From Acidisoma sp. L85 (GTDB lineage Bacteria > Pseudomonadota > Alphaproteobacteria > Acetobacterales > Acetobacteraceae), in assembly GCF_009765865.1 (NCBI RefSeq), contig NZ_LMUQ01000026.1:1-64000 (forward strand): a stretch of DNA of 64,000 nucleotides, in the 5' to 3' direction. The notes under the pieces were generated by a model. It was given only the letters and a program-made list of their open reading frames with translations. It was not told the DNA's origin and did not search any database. The first letter of the stretch is position 1. Each line of letters begins with the position of its first letter. The translations under genes were made by a program, and so were the position numbers. Of this stretch, positions 33,115-41,668 are shown one piece after another.

Positions 33115-35097
33115 ATGATCCCAGAACTCGGCCACTTCGCGATCGCGCTCGCCTGCGTCATCGCTGCCGCGCAGGCGGTGCTGTCGATCTGGGGCGCGCA
33201 TCGCGGCGATGCGCGGCTGATCGCGGCGGCGCCCGCGCTGGCGCTCGGCCAGTTCATTGCCGTCGGGCTGTCCTTCTTGGCGCTGGTCTGGAGCGGTGTC
33301 GTTTCCGATTTCTCGGTGATGAACGTCGCCGAGTATTCGAGCGCGCTGACGCCTCTGCTCTACAAAATCACCGGCACCTGGGGAAACCACGAGGGTTCCA
33401 TCCTCCTCTGGTGCCTCATCCTGTCGCTCTGCGGCGCGACCATCGCGGTGTTCGGCCGCGGCCTACCTTCGGCCTTGCGGGCGCGGGTGATCGGCGTGCT
33501 CGGCGCAGTGTCCTGCGGGTTTCTGCTCTTCACCCTGACCGCATCCGACCCCTTCAACCGCATCTGGCCGCCGCCGCCGGACGGGCAGGGGGTCAATCCG
33601 CTGCTGCAGGATCCCGGTCTCGCCTTCCATCCGCCGATTCTCTATGCCGGCTATGTCGGCTTCTCGATCGCCTTCGCCTTCGCCGTCGCCTCGCTGATCG
33701 AGGGCCGGGTCGATGCCGCCTGGGGGCGCTGGGTCCGGCCATGGACCCTGGCCGCCTGGTGTTTCCTGACCTGCGGCATCGCCCTCGGGTCCTGGTGGAG
33801 CTATTACGAGCTTGGCTGGGGCGGCTACTGGTTCTGGGACCCGGTCGAGAACGCGTCTCTTCTCCCGTGGCTGACCGGCACGGCGCTGCTGCATTCCGCC
33901 ATCGTGGTGGAGAAGCGGGAGGCGCTGAAGATCTGGTCCGTGCTGCTCGCGATCATCACCTTCTCGCTGAGCCTCTCCGGCACCTTCCTGGTGCGCTCGG
34001 GGCTGCTGAACAGTGTGCATGCCTTCGCCAATGACCCGACGCGCGGGATTTTCATTCTCGCGTTGCTCGGCATCGTGATCGGCGGTTCGCTGCTGCTCTT
34101 TGCCCTTCGTGCGCCGGTATTGGTGCCGGCGGGTATCTTCGCTCCGATCTCGCGCGAGGGCGCGCTGGTGCTCAACAACATCCTGCTCTGCGCCATCGCG
34201 GCGGTGGTGCTGGTGGGCACGATGTATCCGCCCTTCGTGCAGTTGCTGTTCGGCCAGCAAATCAGCGTGGGCAAGCCCTTCTTCGACTCCACCGTGATTC
34301 CGCTCGCCGCTCCCGTGATGGCAGCGATGGGGCTGGGTCCCGTCTTGTCCTGGAAGCGCGCGGCATTGGCTCCCGCGCTCATCCGGCTTTGGTGGGCGGC
34401 CTTGGCGGCGCTCGTCGTCGGCCTGATCGCGGCGCACGGCTTGGGTGCCATTCCGGCATTGGGCTTCGGCTTCGCCCTCTGGATGGTGCTCTCCGCCGCC
34501 GCCGAGCTGGTCGAGCGCGGGCGGTTGTTCCGCGTGCCGCTCTCGGTGAGCTGGGCGCGGCTGCGGCAATTGCCGCGTGCGAGCTATGGCGCCGCCATCG
34601 GCCACGCAGGTCTTGGCGTGACCGTTGCCGGCATGGTCGGCATGTCGCTGGCGGTGCATTCGATTCAGCTGGTCAAGCCGGGCCAGACGGTGGCTTTGGG
34701 CGGCTATCGCTGGATGCTTGTCTCGCTGCATGACCAGCCGGGGCCGAACTGGATGGGGCGGGTCGCGACCCTCCAGGTCAACGACGCCGCCAGCGGGCGG
34801 CTGGTCGCGATCATGCATCCGGGCAAGCGATCCTTCCCGCTGCAGCAAACGACGACCACCGATGTCTCGATCAAGACCAACGGCCTGCGCGATCTCTATG
34901 TGGCGATGGGCGACGAGCGGGGCGGAGGCGTCGTGCTGCGGCTACACGTCAATCCGCTGGCGCCATGGATCTGGTTCGGCGCGCTGATCATGGCGATCGG
35001 CGGCTGGCTCTCGCTGTCCGACCGCCGCCTGCGGATCGGCGCGCCGCTGCGTCGCGTCGCCACGGCCCGGCGCGGGCCTGTCGTTCCCGCCGAATGA
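33115..35097 (+). CDS. ccmF: Cytochrome c heme lyase subunit CcmF
   Basis: 660 residues with about 14-15 membrane helices. The WWD heme-handling signature is GSWWSYYELGWGGYWFWDPV. Other family segments are WGNHEGSILLWCLILSLCG near residue 90 and LSLSGTFLVRSGLLNSVHAFA. CcmF receives heme from holo-CcmE and, with CcmH and CcmI, ligates it to CXXCH apocytochromes in the periplasm. The C-terminal periplasmic domain is about 500-630. The stop overlaps the start of ccmG by four bases. Confidence 0.97.
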   Translation: MIPELGHFAIALACVIAAAQAVLSIWGAHRGDARLIAAAPALALGQFIAVGLSFLALVWSGVVSDFSVMNVAEYSSALTPLLYKITGTWGNHEGSILLWCLILSLCGATIAVFGRGLPSALRARVIGVLGAVSCGFLLFTLTASDPFNRIWPPPPDGQGVNPLLQDPGLAFHPPILYAGYVGFSIAFAFAVASLIEGRVDAAWGRWVRPWTLAAWCFLTCGIALGSWWSYYELGWGGYWFWDPVENASLLPWLTGTALLHSAIVVEKREALKIWSVLLAIITFSLSLSGTFLVRSGLLNSVHAFANDPTRGIFILALLGIVIGGSLLLFALRAPVLVPAGIFAPISREGALVLNNILLCAIAAVVLVGTMYPPFVQLLFGQQISVGKPFFDSTVIPLAAPVMAAMGLGPVLSWKRAALAPALIRLWWAALAALVVGLIAAHGLGAIPALGFGFALWMVLSAAAELVERGRLFRVPLSVSWARLRQLPRASYGAAIGHAGLGVTVAGMVGMSLAVHSIQLVKPGQTVALGGYRWMLVSLHDQPGPNWMGRVATLQVNDAASGRLVAIMHPGKRSFPLQQTTTTDVSIKTNGLRDLYVAMGDERGGGVVLRLHVNPLAPWIWFGALIMAIGGWLSLSDRRLRIGAPLRRVATARRGPVVPAE

Positions 35098-35654
35098 ACC
35101 GCCGCCGCCTCCTGCTTGGATTACCGCTCGGCGTCGTCGCGGTCGCCGCAACCGGCTGGGGCGTCATGCTGGCCCGCATGCGCGAAGGAGAGTTCGACCC
35201 GCATACGCTGCCGAGCCCGCTCATCGGCCGCCACGTCCCCGACTTCTCGCTTCCCGGCCTTGGCGGCGGGTCGTTCGCCAGCGGCATCACTGGCACCGAA
35301 CTCCAGAAACCCGGCCGCCCGATGCTGGTGAACTTCTTCGCCTCCTGGTGCGTGCCCTGTGTCGAGGAAGCGCCGGTACTCGCGCAGCTGGCGCATCAGG
35401 GGCTGCCGCTCTGGGGCATAACCTATAAGGACGCGCCCGACGCCACCGCGGCGTATCTCGCCAGTCATGGCAATCCTTACGCTCGTATAGCTGTCGATCG
35501 CCCGGGCCGGGTCGCGATCGATTGGGGCGTTTATGGCGTGCCGGAGACCTATCTCATCGACGCGGCGGGCATCGTGCGCTGGCGTTTCGCTGGGGCGCTC
35601 ACGAACACGGTGATCGACCGCGACCTCGTGCCGCTGCTGCGGACCGCTTCATAA
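35094..35654 (+). CDS. ccmG: Thiol:disulfide interchange protein CcmG/DsbE
   Basis: 186 residues from the ATG at 35094, which overlaps the ccmF stop. A membrane anchor spans about 7-27, followed by a thioredoxin-like domain with the redox pair C86-x2-C89 in NFFASWCVPCVEEAP and the cis-Pro loop GVPETYLID. It reduces the CXXCH cysteines of apocytochrome c before heme attachment, drawing electrons from CcdA/DsbD-type partners located elsewhere. Confidence 0.96.
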   Translation: MNRRRLLLGLPLGVVAVAATGWGVMLARMREGEFDPHTLPSPLIGRHVPDFSLPGLGGGSFASGITGTELQKPGRPMLVNFFASWCVPCVEEAPVLAQLAHQGLPLWGITYKDAPDATAAYLASHGNPYARIAVDRPGRVAIDWGVYGVPETYLIDAAGIVRWRFAGALTNTVIDRDLVPLLRTAS

Positions 35655-36125
35655 ATGTCGCGCCGCGCGCCCCTCGTCGCCGCTGTCCTCGTGGCGCTCG
35701 CAGCCGCTCCGGCCTGGGCCGTCAGCGATCCCGCCGAGTTGCTGTCGAATCCTGCGCAGGAGGCGCGGGCCGAGGCCATCGGCGCCCGGCTGCGCTGCCT
35801 CGTCTGCCAAAATGAGAGCATCGAGGACAGCAACGCCGACCTGGCCCGCGACATCCGCACCATAATCCGCCAGCAGGTCGTGGCGGGGCGGAGTAACCGC
35901 GAGATCGTTGGCTACATGGTCCAGCGCTACGGCAACTTCATCCTGCTGAAGCCGCCCTTCAACGCGATGACCTTCGCGCTTTGGGCAACGCCGTTCCTGG
36001 CGATCGCGCTCGGACTTATCATCGCTGTGGGAGCCGCTTGGCGCCGCCACGGCAAGCGCGCCGAGACCTCGCCGCCCTTGACGGCGGCTGAACGCAAGCG
36101 GCTGGAGACGATCCTCCACCCATGA
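35655..36125 (+). CDS. ccmH: Cytochrome c-type biogenesis protein CcmH (CcmL-type thioredoxin-like subunit)
   Basis: 156 residues. Cleaved signal peptide (about 1-22, ending AAPAWA), the redox motif LRCLVCQNESI with Cys48 and Cys51, the helical SNADLARDIRTIIRQQVVAG segment and YGNFILLKPPF, then one C-terminal membrane helix (about 107-128). This is the short, alphaproteobacterial form without TPR domain; that part is the separate ccmI. The start is immediately after the ccmG stop and the end overlaps ccmI by four bases. Confidence 0.95.
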   Translation: MSRRAPLVAAVLVALAAAPAWAVSDPAELLSNPAQEARAEAIGARLRCLVCQNESIEDSNADLARDIRTIIRQQVVAGRSNREIVGYMVQRYGNFILLKPPFNAMTFALWATPFLAIALGLIIAVGAAWRRHGKRAETSPPLTAAERKRLETILHP

Positions 36126-36754
36126 TCTGGCTGGCGATCCTTGGCCTCTGCCTGGTGGTGCTGGCGCCGCTATGGTTCGCGCAACGCCGCATCCGTCTGC
36201 GCGGCCGGCGCGAGGCGGCGCTGACACTTTACCGCGCCCAGCTCGCTGAGCTGGAGCAGGAGGGCGCGCGCGGCCGCATCCTGCCCGCTGAGCAGGCGCA
36301 GGCGAAGCTCGAGATCGAGCGCCGGCTGCTGGCCATGGCGGACTCCCCGGACGAGGCTCTCCCCGCCGCGCGAGGCGGCTGGCTGCTGCCTGCGATGATC
36401 CTGCTGGTGCCGCTGGCGGCGATCGCGCTCTATTTGCCGCAGGGTGCGCCGAATTTGCCGGGGGCGCCGCTCGCCCCGCGCATCGCGGCGGCGGAGGAAC
36501 AGGCCCGCCAGGATGCCGCGATGCTCGACATACTACGCGCCAAGATCGCCACGCTCGATCCACAGAGCGAGCAGGCGCGCCAGGGATTCGTTCTCCTGGG
36601 CAATGCGGAGGCGGGCATCGGCGATGCCCCGGCGGCCTCCGCTGCCTGGGGCCGCGCCCTAGCGATCCGTTCGGACCCCAAGCTTGCAGCGCTCAAGGCG
36701 CAGGCGGATGCTTTCATCGCGCAGACGGCAAAGGGGGGCGCGCCCGCGCCGTGA
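36122..36754 (+). CDS. ccmI: Cytochrome c-type biogenesis protein CcmI
   Basis: 210 residues. Two membrane helices (about 2-18 and about 85-103) flank a cytoplasmic loop with a Leu/Glu coiled-coil pattern (LYRAQLAELEQEGARGRILPAE). The periplasmic part has about one TPR-like repeat (GFVLLGNAEAGIGDAPAASAAWGRAL). CcmI binds the C-terminal helix of apocytochromes. The TPR portion is shorter than in many homologues. Last gene of the ccm unit. Confidence 0.92.
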   Translation: MIWLAILGLCLVVLAPLWFAQRRIRLRGRREAALTLYRAQLAELEQEGARGRILPAEQAQAKLEIERRLLAMADSPDEALPAARGGWLLPAMILLVPLAAIALYLPQGAPNLPGAPLAPRIAAAEEQARQDAAMLDILRAKIATLDPQSEQARQGFVLLGNAEAGIGDAPAASAAWGRALAIRSDPKLAALKAQADAFIAQTAKGGAPAP

Positions 36755-36837
36755 AACTCATGGCAGCGGCGCGGTTGCGTGGGTGATTTATGCCCGGCGA
36801 CGCCAGATATTGTTGGCGGCGTGTGAAGGAATTACCA

Positions 36838-36996
36838 ATGAGCGAGTCTACCGCGAAGCCCGAACCCTCAGCTGGCGAGAAGCCGATCGAAACTCCGGCG
36901 ACTAAGCCAATGCCGAAGGAGATAGGTGGCCCCGCTGGGCCCGAGCCGACGCGCTATGGCGACTGGGAGCAGAAGGGTCGCTGCACGGATTTCTGA
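36838..36996 (+). CDS. Succinate dehydrogenase assembly factor 4-type protein (DUF1674)
   Basis: 52 residues. The conserved C-terminus EIGGPAGPEPTRYGDWEQKG, followed by RCTDF, is the DUF1674/SDHAF4 signature; the N-terminal half is a Pro/Lys/Glu-rich linker. SDHAF4 binds flavinylated SdhA and protects it before assembly of complex II. The ATG at 36838 has GAAGGA upstream; a longer frame from 36790 is less likely. It follows the ccm genes, so a respiratory-assembly theme is shared, although sdh genes are not in the window. Confidence 0.9.
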   Translation: MSESTAKPEPSAGEKPIETPATKPMPKEIGGPAGPEPTRYGDWEQKGRCTDF

Positions 36997-37053
36997 TAAC
37001 CTCTTGTTTAGACACGGATGATAAGGCAAGCGCTTGTCTCGTTGGAGGAAGCC

Positions 37054-37458
37054 TTGCCGAAGATCACCGGAACAACTCGATTAGATCTGCAGTGGCCGCT
37101 GGTCTCTGGGAGCGAAGTGCCGTACCCGACGTTGACCCCTCGCCAGGTTAAAAGAGCAATCAAAACTCTGGGCGGTTCTGGGGCACCTGCGGCGACTCCT
37201 TCGACCGTTGGGACACGGAGGCCGGGCCGGCCGGCGAAGCAGGTGTGCCCAATCCAATGTGCTCATGGAACGACGGCGCAATTGCCGCTCGGACAGCTTC
37301 TTCCGACAAGCGTGGCGCCGAAGGCTCAGGGCGTTGTTGAGCCGCCCGTGTCGATGGCCCCAAGTATGACCGCCGGTCGAACCGGGCAGGTTCTGCTGTC
37401 ACAAGGCTTCGGCCCCGGACCAACGGTGATCAGGTGGCCTTCAACTACAAATCTTTAA
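37054..37458 (+). CDS. Orphan Pro/Ser/Gln-rich protein (134 aa)
   Basis: The TTG at 37054 follows GGAGG with a five-base spacer; an in-frame ATG at 37018 has no site. 134 residues beginning MPKITGTTRLDLQW. A central RRPGRPAK motif (an AT-hook-like basic Pro/Gly core) is flanked by Pro/Thr/Ser-rich sequence; there is no membrane helix. No known family. Non-ATG start, lower GC and location between two conserved units (SDHAF4 and dnaQ) resemble the orphan at 13471. Could be a secreted or nucleic-acid-binding protein; not determinable. Confidence 0.5.
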   Translation: MPKITGTTRLDLQWPLVSGSEVPYPTLTPRQVKRAIKTLGGSGAPAATPSTVGTRRPGRPAKQVCPIQCAHGTTAQLPLGQLLPTSVAPKAQGVVEPPVSMAPSMTAGRTGQVLLSQGFGPGPTVIRWPSTTNL

Positions 37459-37504
37459 CGAAGATCGCTGCCCGGCGTGTGATCTTATCCATTGCGGCCA
37501 GGAA

Positions 37505-38197
37505 CTAGTTGGCCGTGGCCGTGGCTTGCCAGATCGGGTTCTTGATCTGCGCGACGAACGCAGCGTGGCGGGCCTCCTCCTCCTCCGACACCAGGATTGG
37601 CCGTACGGCACGGTCGGCGCGCATCTCGTAACGGGCGACCGATGCGGCCGCCGCCTCCACAGCCAAGGATAGGCCGCGCTGACGGCCGCCGGTCAGCTCG
37701 ATATAGACCTCGGCCAGCAAACGGCAGTCGAGCAACGCGTTGTGCGAGGTGCGTTCGGAGAGGTCGATGCCGTAGCGGCGGCAGAGGGCGTCCAGGCTAT
37801 TAGGCATGCCGGGGAACCGCGTCTTGGCGAGCGCCAGCGTATCGACCATGCGATGCGGCGGCAGATGCGGCATGCCGAGCCGCTTGAGCTCCGCATTGAC
37901 GAAGCCGAAGTCGAATGGCGCGTTGTGGGCGACCAGCATCTCGTCGGCGCCGAAGAAGGCGATCAGTTCCTCGGCGATGATCCGGAAGATCGGCTTTTCC
38001 TTGAGGTGCAGCAGCGTGATGCCGTGGATCCGCGTGGAGTCCTCGGGAACATCGCGTTCGGGATGGATGAGGTGGTGGAACTGGCGGCCGGTCGGCAATT
38101 CGTTGAAGAGTTCGAGGGCCGCGATCTCGATGATGCGGTGGCCGTCACCATGCTCCAGGCCGGTGGTCTCGGTGTCGAATAGAACGGAGCGGGTCAT
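37505..38197 (-). CDS. dnaQ: DNA polymerase III epsilon subunit (3-5 proofreading exonuclease)
   Basis: 230 residues. DEDDh exonuclease with ExoI FDTETTGLEHGDGHRIIEIA (Asp8, Glu10), ExoII HNAPFDFGFVNAEL and ExoIII HNALLDCRLLAEVY. It proofreads for the PolC/DnaE alpha subunit. The clamp-binding tail in the last 40 residues is not obvious. The start overlaps the coaE stop by four bases, giving the unit aroE-coaE-dnaQ read on the minus strand, an arrangement common in alphaproteobacteria. Confidence 0.96.
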   Translation of the reverse strand: MTRSVLFDTETTGLEHGDGHRIIEIAALELFNELPTGRQFHHLIHPERDVPEDSTRIHGITLLHLKEKPIFRIIAEELIAFFGADEMLVAHNAPFDFGFVNAELKRLGMPHLPPHRMVDTLALAKTRFPGMPNSLDALCRRYGIDLSERTSHNALLDCRLLAEVYIELTGGRQRGLSLAVEAAAASVARYEMRADRAVRPILVSEEEEARHAAFVAQIKNPIWQATATAN

Positions 38198-38781
38198 CCG
38201 CGAATCTCCTGGATCAGCCGGCGGATCGCGGCCTGGGAATAGCGGCGGGAGAGGCCGGTTTCAATCACGCGATCGGCGCGGCGTCGTTTCTCCCGGTCGG
38301 GCATCTGCCGCGCGACGATCGCGGCGGCCTCGGGCGGTGTCATTCGCCTCCGGCGCTTAAGGCGTGCGCGCTGCACCGCGCGAGGCGCCGAGACGACCAC
38401 GATCATGTCGACGGCAGGGCGAGGCTCGGTTTCCAGTAACAGCGGAATATCCAGGACAACGAGACGCGCACCACGCCGGCGATTGCGGGCGAGGAAGGCT
38501 TTGCGCGCGGTATTGATGCGCGGATGGATGATCGCCTCCAGCACCGGCCAGCCGGCGGGATCCGCCAGCAGCGACGCACGTAACCTGGCGCGATCGACCG
38601 CGCCTTCCCGGACCGTGCCGGGAAAGGCGGCCGCGATGGCCGGGACCGCGGCGCCTCCGCGTGCTTGGAGGTGGTGGACTTCGGCGTCGGCGTCGAAAAC
38701 GGGGATGCGGGCGCGGCGGAAGGCGGCGGCGACGGTGGATTTGCCCATGGCAATCCCGCCGGTGAGGCCGATGACCTTCAC
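38194..38781 (-). CDS. coaE: Dephospho-CoA kinase
   Basis: 195 residues. Phosphorylates the ribose 3-OH of dephospho-CoA in the last step of CoA synthesis. P-loop GLTGGIAMGKSTVAAAF at the N-terminus, FDADAEVHHL (substrate site), RINTARKAFL and VLDIPLLLETEP. Overlaps aroE by four bases upstream and dnaQ by four downstream. Confidence 0.95.
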   Translation of the reverse strand: MKVIGLTGGIAMGKSTVAAAFRRARIPVFDADAEVHHLQARGGAAVPAIAAAFPGTVREGAVDRARLRASLLADPAGWPVLEAIIHPRINTARKAFLARNRRRGARLVVLDIPLLLETEPRPAVDMIVVVSAPRAVQRARLKRRRRMTPPEAAAIVARQMPDREKRRRADRVIETGLSRRYSQAAIRRLIQEIRG

Positions 38782-39632
38782 CCCGCCAGTGGTGCCGCGG
38801 GCAGAAGATCGGCGGCGACGAAGCGATACAGCGCCTCATCCACCACCGGCGTCATGCCGAACCAGGCGGCGAAGCCTGGCGCCGCCTGGTGCAGCAGCAT
38901 GCCAAGGCCCCCGACCGCCAGCAGACCGGCTGCGCGGGCGGCGGCCAGCAGCGGCGTCTCGAGTGGCGCATAGACGATATCGGCGACGGCCATGCCGGGC
39001 GCGGCATGAGACAAGTCGAGATCGAGCGGCGGCTGCCCTGTCATGCCCAGAGAGGTCGTGTTCACCAGCAATGCGTGATCGGCGAGCGCATCATGCCGCG
39101 CTTCCCAGTCAATTACCCGAGCACCGGGAATGCGCCTGGCCAAGGCCTCCGCCCGGTCCTCGCTTCGATTACATATCGATATGTTTATATCTTTATCACG
39201 AAGTGCCGCGCCGATCGCGCTCGCCGCGCCGCCCGCGCCGAGGATCAGCGCGGGGCCGGACTTCGGCTCAACCTTGTGTGCCGCCAGATTGGCGATGAAT
39301 CCGGCGCCATCCGTGTTGTCGCCGATCACGCGGCCGCCCTCGAATTTCAGCGTATTGACGGCGCCCGTCGCGCGCGCGGCGTCTTCCAGCGCATCGCAAC
39401 AGGCGAAAGCCGCCTGCTTATGCGGAAGTGTCACATTGGCGCCCGCGAAGCCTGCGGCCATCAACCCGCGCACGGCCACCGAAAAATCCTCGGGGCGAAC
39501 GGGGAGGGGCAGGTAAACGCCGTCGATGCCGTAGCGTTCGAGCCAAAAGCCGTGCAGGCGCGGCGAGCGGGAGTGGCTGACCGGCCAGCCCAGCACGCCG
39601 GCAAGCCGCGTATGCCCCGTGAGGATTGGCAT
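38778..39632 (-). CDS. aroE: Shikimate 5-dehydrogenase
   Basis: 284 residues. Reduces 3-dehydroshikimate to shikimate with NADPH. Shikimate site: GWPVSHSRSPRLHGFW, NVTLPHKQAA (catalytic Lys) and GDNTDGAGF (Asp). NADP-binding Rossmann loop LGAGGAASAIGAALRD, then ICNRSEDRAEAL. First gene of the aroE-coaE-dnaQ unit. A maf gene often lies upstream of aroE in relatives; none is visible here. Confidence 0.96.
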   Translation of the reverse strand: MPILTGHTRLAGVLGWPVSHSRSPRLHGFWLERYGIDGVYLPLPVRPEDFSVAVRGLMAAGFAGANVTLPHKQAAFACCDALEDAARATGAVNTLKFEGGRVIGDNTDGAGFIANLAAHKVEPKSGPALILGAGGAASAIGAALRDKDINISICNRSEDRAEALARRIPGARVIDWEARHDALADHALLVNTTSLGMTGQPPLDLDLSHAAPGMAVADIVYAPLETPLLAAARAAGLLAVGGLGMLLHQAAPGFAAWFGMTPVVDEALYRFVAADLLPAAPLAG

Positions 39633-39672
39633 CGAGCGATGTGCCGGGTTGCTGTGCTACGCCGCCGCCGTC

Positions 39673-40188
39673 TCAGTTGACGGGCTGCACCGTGGCCTGG
39701 GCGCGGCGCGCCTGCCACAAGGCGAGGAAGTCGATCGGTCCGAGCATGACCGGCGGGAAGCCACCGTCGCGCGTCACATCGGCCAGGATATTGCGGGCGA
39801 AGGGGAAGAGCAGGCGCGGACCCTCGACCACAAGGACTGGCTCGATCTGGTTCTCGGGGATGCCGGAGAGGGTGAAGATGCCGGCATAGGTAAGCTCAGC
39901 GAGGAAGACGATACCGGATTGCTGGGCGCCATTATTCCCCTCGGGCACCTGGGTCGCCTCGACCCGGCAGACCAGCGCCACCTCGAAGACCAGCTGATCC
40001 TCCTGCAACCGCTTGACCTGGACGTCTAGGTTGACGGCGACCTGCGGCGCGGTGCGGAGGGTCGCGTAGATCTGCGGCGCGCCGGGAACCTCGAAGGACA
40101 AATCCTTCACGTATTGCGCGTTGATCACGAGCGGACCCTGGCTCGGAGCCGCGGCTTCCGGCGGGGTCTGCGGGGCTTGGTCGGACAT
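39673..40188 (-). CDS. secB: Protein-export chaperone SecB
   Basis: 171 residues. Homotetrameric chaperone that keeps preproteins unfolded and delivers them to SecA. Family segments: INAQYVKDLSFEVPGAP, VNLDVQVKRLQEDQLVFEVAL, LTYAGIFTLSGIPENQIEPVL and FPFARNILADVTRDGGFPPV. The first 25 residues are Ala/Pro/Gln-rich. It is a short distance downstream of a phosphatase gene and near the divergent tim44-like gene, as in other alphaproteobacteria. Confidence 0.97.
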   Translation of the reverse strand: MSDQAPQTPPEAAAPSQGPLVINAQYVKDLSFEVPGAPQIYATLRTAPQVAVNLDVQVKRLQEDQLVFEVALVCRVEATQVPEGNNGAQQSGIVFLAELTYAGIFTLSGIPENQIEPVLVVEGPRLLFPFARNILADVTRDGGFPPVMLGPIDFLALWQARRAQATVQPVN

Positions 40189-40262
40189 CCTAGGGTAACT
40201 CCGGACTGCTTCGGCGCTGCGTTAGCATTACGGCCGGGGCCACGCCAGCGCGCCGCGCGTCT

Positions 40263-40805
40263 TCATTCGAGCGGCGGATCGCCTGCCTCGGGATCGACCA
40301 CGATCCATTCACAGTTGCCCAGGCTCTCTCCTGTTACGGCCAGGATGAAGGCCCAATGCGTCACCACCAGGGTTTCCGCGTGATCCGGGCGGCCGGCCAT
40401 TTCCTGGCGGAAATGCCCCGCGCGTTCCAGCACGGCTTCCTCGGTTTCGGTATGGGCCGGCCACCAGGTCTCGGCGAGATCGCTGAAGTCGTGCTGCGGC
40501 CAGGCTCCGGCGAGGACATCGGGCGGCGAGCCGATATCGCAGGCGAATTTGTAGCGCTCGCGGATGAGGGGGGTGATCGTCACCGGCAGGCCGAGGCGCT
40601 TAGCGAAGGGCGCGGCGGTCTCCATCGCCCGGGTATAGGGCGAGGCGATGATGCGTTTGATGGGAACGCCGGACAGCGCTTCCGCAGCGGCGGCGGCCTG
40701 CTCGTGCCCTAGCGGCGTGAGCTTGGGGTCGGGAATCCCTGGGTCGATTCGGGTTGCGCTGAAATGCAGGTTGAACTCGCTCTGGCCGTGGCGGAGAAGA
40801 ATCAT
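40263..40805 (-). CDS. Histidine phosphatase family protein
   Basis: 180 residues from ATG 40805 (MILLRHGQSEFN); a GTG at 40868 would add 21 residues and neither start has a strong ribosome site. Phosphoglycerate-mutase-like fold: catalytic RHG motif at the N-terminus, IASPYTRAMETA with the phosphate-binding Arg, and the second catalytic His in LVVTHWAFILAV. Substrate unknown; such proteins act on small phosphomolecules or phosphoproteins. Confidence 0.9.
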   Translation of the reverse strand: MILLRHGQSEFNLHFSATRIDPGIPDPKLTPLGHEQAAAAAEALSGVPIKRIIASPYTRAMETAAPFAKRLGLPVTITPLIRERYKFACDIGSPPDVLAGAWPQHDFSDLAETWWPAHTETEEAVLERAGHFRQEMAGRPDHAETLVVTHWAFILAVTGESLGNCEWIVVDPEAGDPPLE

Positions 40806-40978
40806 CCGCCGAGTATAAAGACGGTGAGGAACGAAAACACCCGTGCGGGCGTCGTTTGCGGTGATCACGTTAAGGGGTGCGTGTCGGCTGTTGTTGCGGC
40901 GTAGTGGCCATGGCCTTATGTCTGGCCTGGAAGGAAGGGTGTGGCGGCCAGAATCGTCGCTCCCAGCGGACCTCTCTC

Positions 40979-41668
40979 ATGAACTTCCCCGGCGGCTTTC
41001 CGATCGACCTCATACTCTTCGGGTTGATCGCGGCCTTTCTGATCTTGCGCTTGCGCAGCATCCTCGGCCGGCGAATCGGCTTCGAGGGTCGCGGCCAAAC
41101 CGCGTCTCCTGTCCGTCCCGCCGGGCGTGCCAATGCGGGACGCCCCGAGGCGCCGGTCATCGAAGGGCGTGCGGAACCGCCGCCCGCTCGACCCGCGCGG
41201 CCGATGCCGGATCCCGCTGGCCCTATCGGCACCACCCTTCGCATGATGCGGGACATCGATCGCGGCTTCGATCCAACGCGATTTCTGGACACCGCCGAGA
41301 CGTCCTTCCGCACCATCGTCTCGGCTTTTGCGGCGGGCGACCGGGTGACATTGCGCGGCATGCTGACGGACGAGACCTATCGGGCCTTCGAAACCGCGAT
41401 CGCGGCGCGCGAGACGGCGAGCGAGACGCAGCGCACCGAGATCAAGGAAGTCACCGTCGCGTCGATCCAGGATGCCGAGCTGCACGAGAAGATCGGGGAA
41501 ATCACGGTTCGCTTCGTGTCGGATCAAATCAACCTGACGCTTGGGCGCGACAATCAGCCCAAGGCCGGCACCGACGCGGTGACCGAGATCGCCGATCTCT
41601 GGACCTTCGAGCGTGACCTCGCGCTGCGTGACCCCGTCTGGCGCCTCGCCGCCGCGCGCAGCGCATAA
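40979..41668 (+). CDS. Tim44-like/TimA membrane-associated protein
   Basis: 229 residues from the ATG at 40979 (MNFPGGFPIDLILFGLIAAF). One N-terminal membrane helix, a Pro/Arg-rich linker (about 35-80), then a Tim44-like domain (about 90-229: FDPTRFLDTAETSFRTIVSA, LRGMLTDETYRAFETAI, WTFERDLALRDPVWRL). This is the bacterial relative of the mitochondrial import motor subunit Tim44. In alphaproteobacteria it is usually encoded beside secB and mltA, as here, with likely envelope quality-control or lipid-binding function. The end overlaps the probable mltA start. Confidence 0.93.
   Translation: MNFPGGFPIDLILFGLIAAFLILRLRSILGRRIGFEGRGQTASPVRPAGRANAGRPEAPVIEGRAEPPPARPARPMPDPAGPIGTTLRMMRDIDRGFDPTRFLDTAETSFRTIVSAFAAGDRVTLRGMLTDETYRAFETAIAARETASETQRTEIKEVTVASIQDAELHEKIGEITVRFVSDQINLTLGRDNQPKAGTDAVTEIADLWTFERDLALRDPVWRLAAARSA

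Noticed and set aside
33463-34848. 461-codon minus-strand frame
   Set aside because: Antisense shadow of ccmF; Gln/Arg/His-rich with no recognisable domain.
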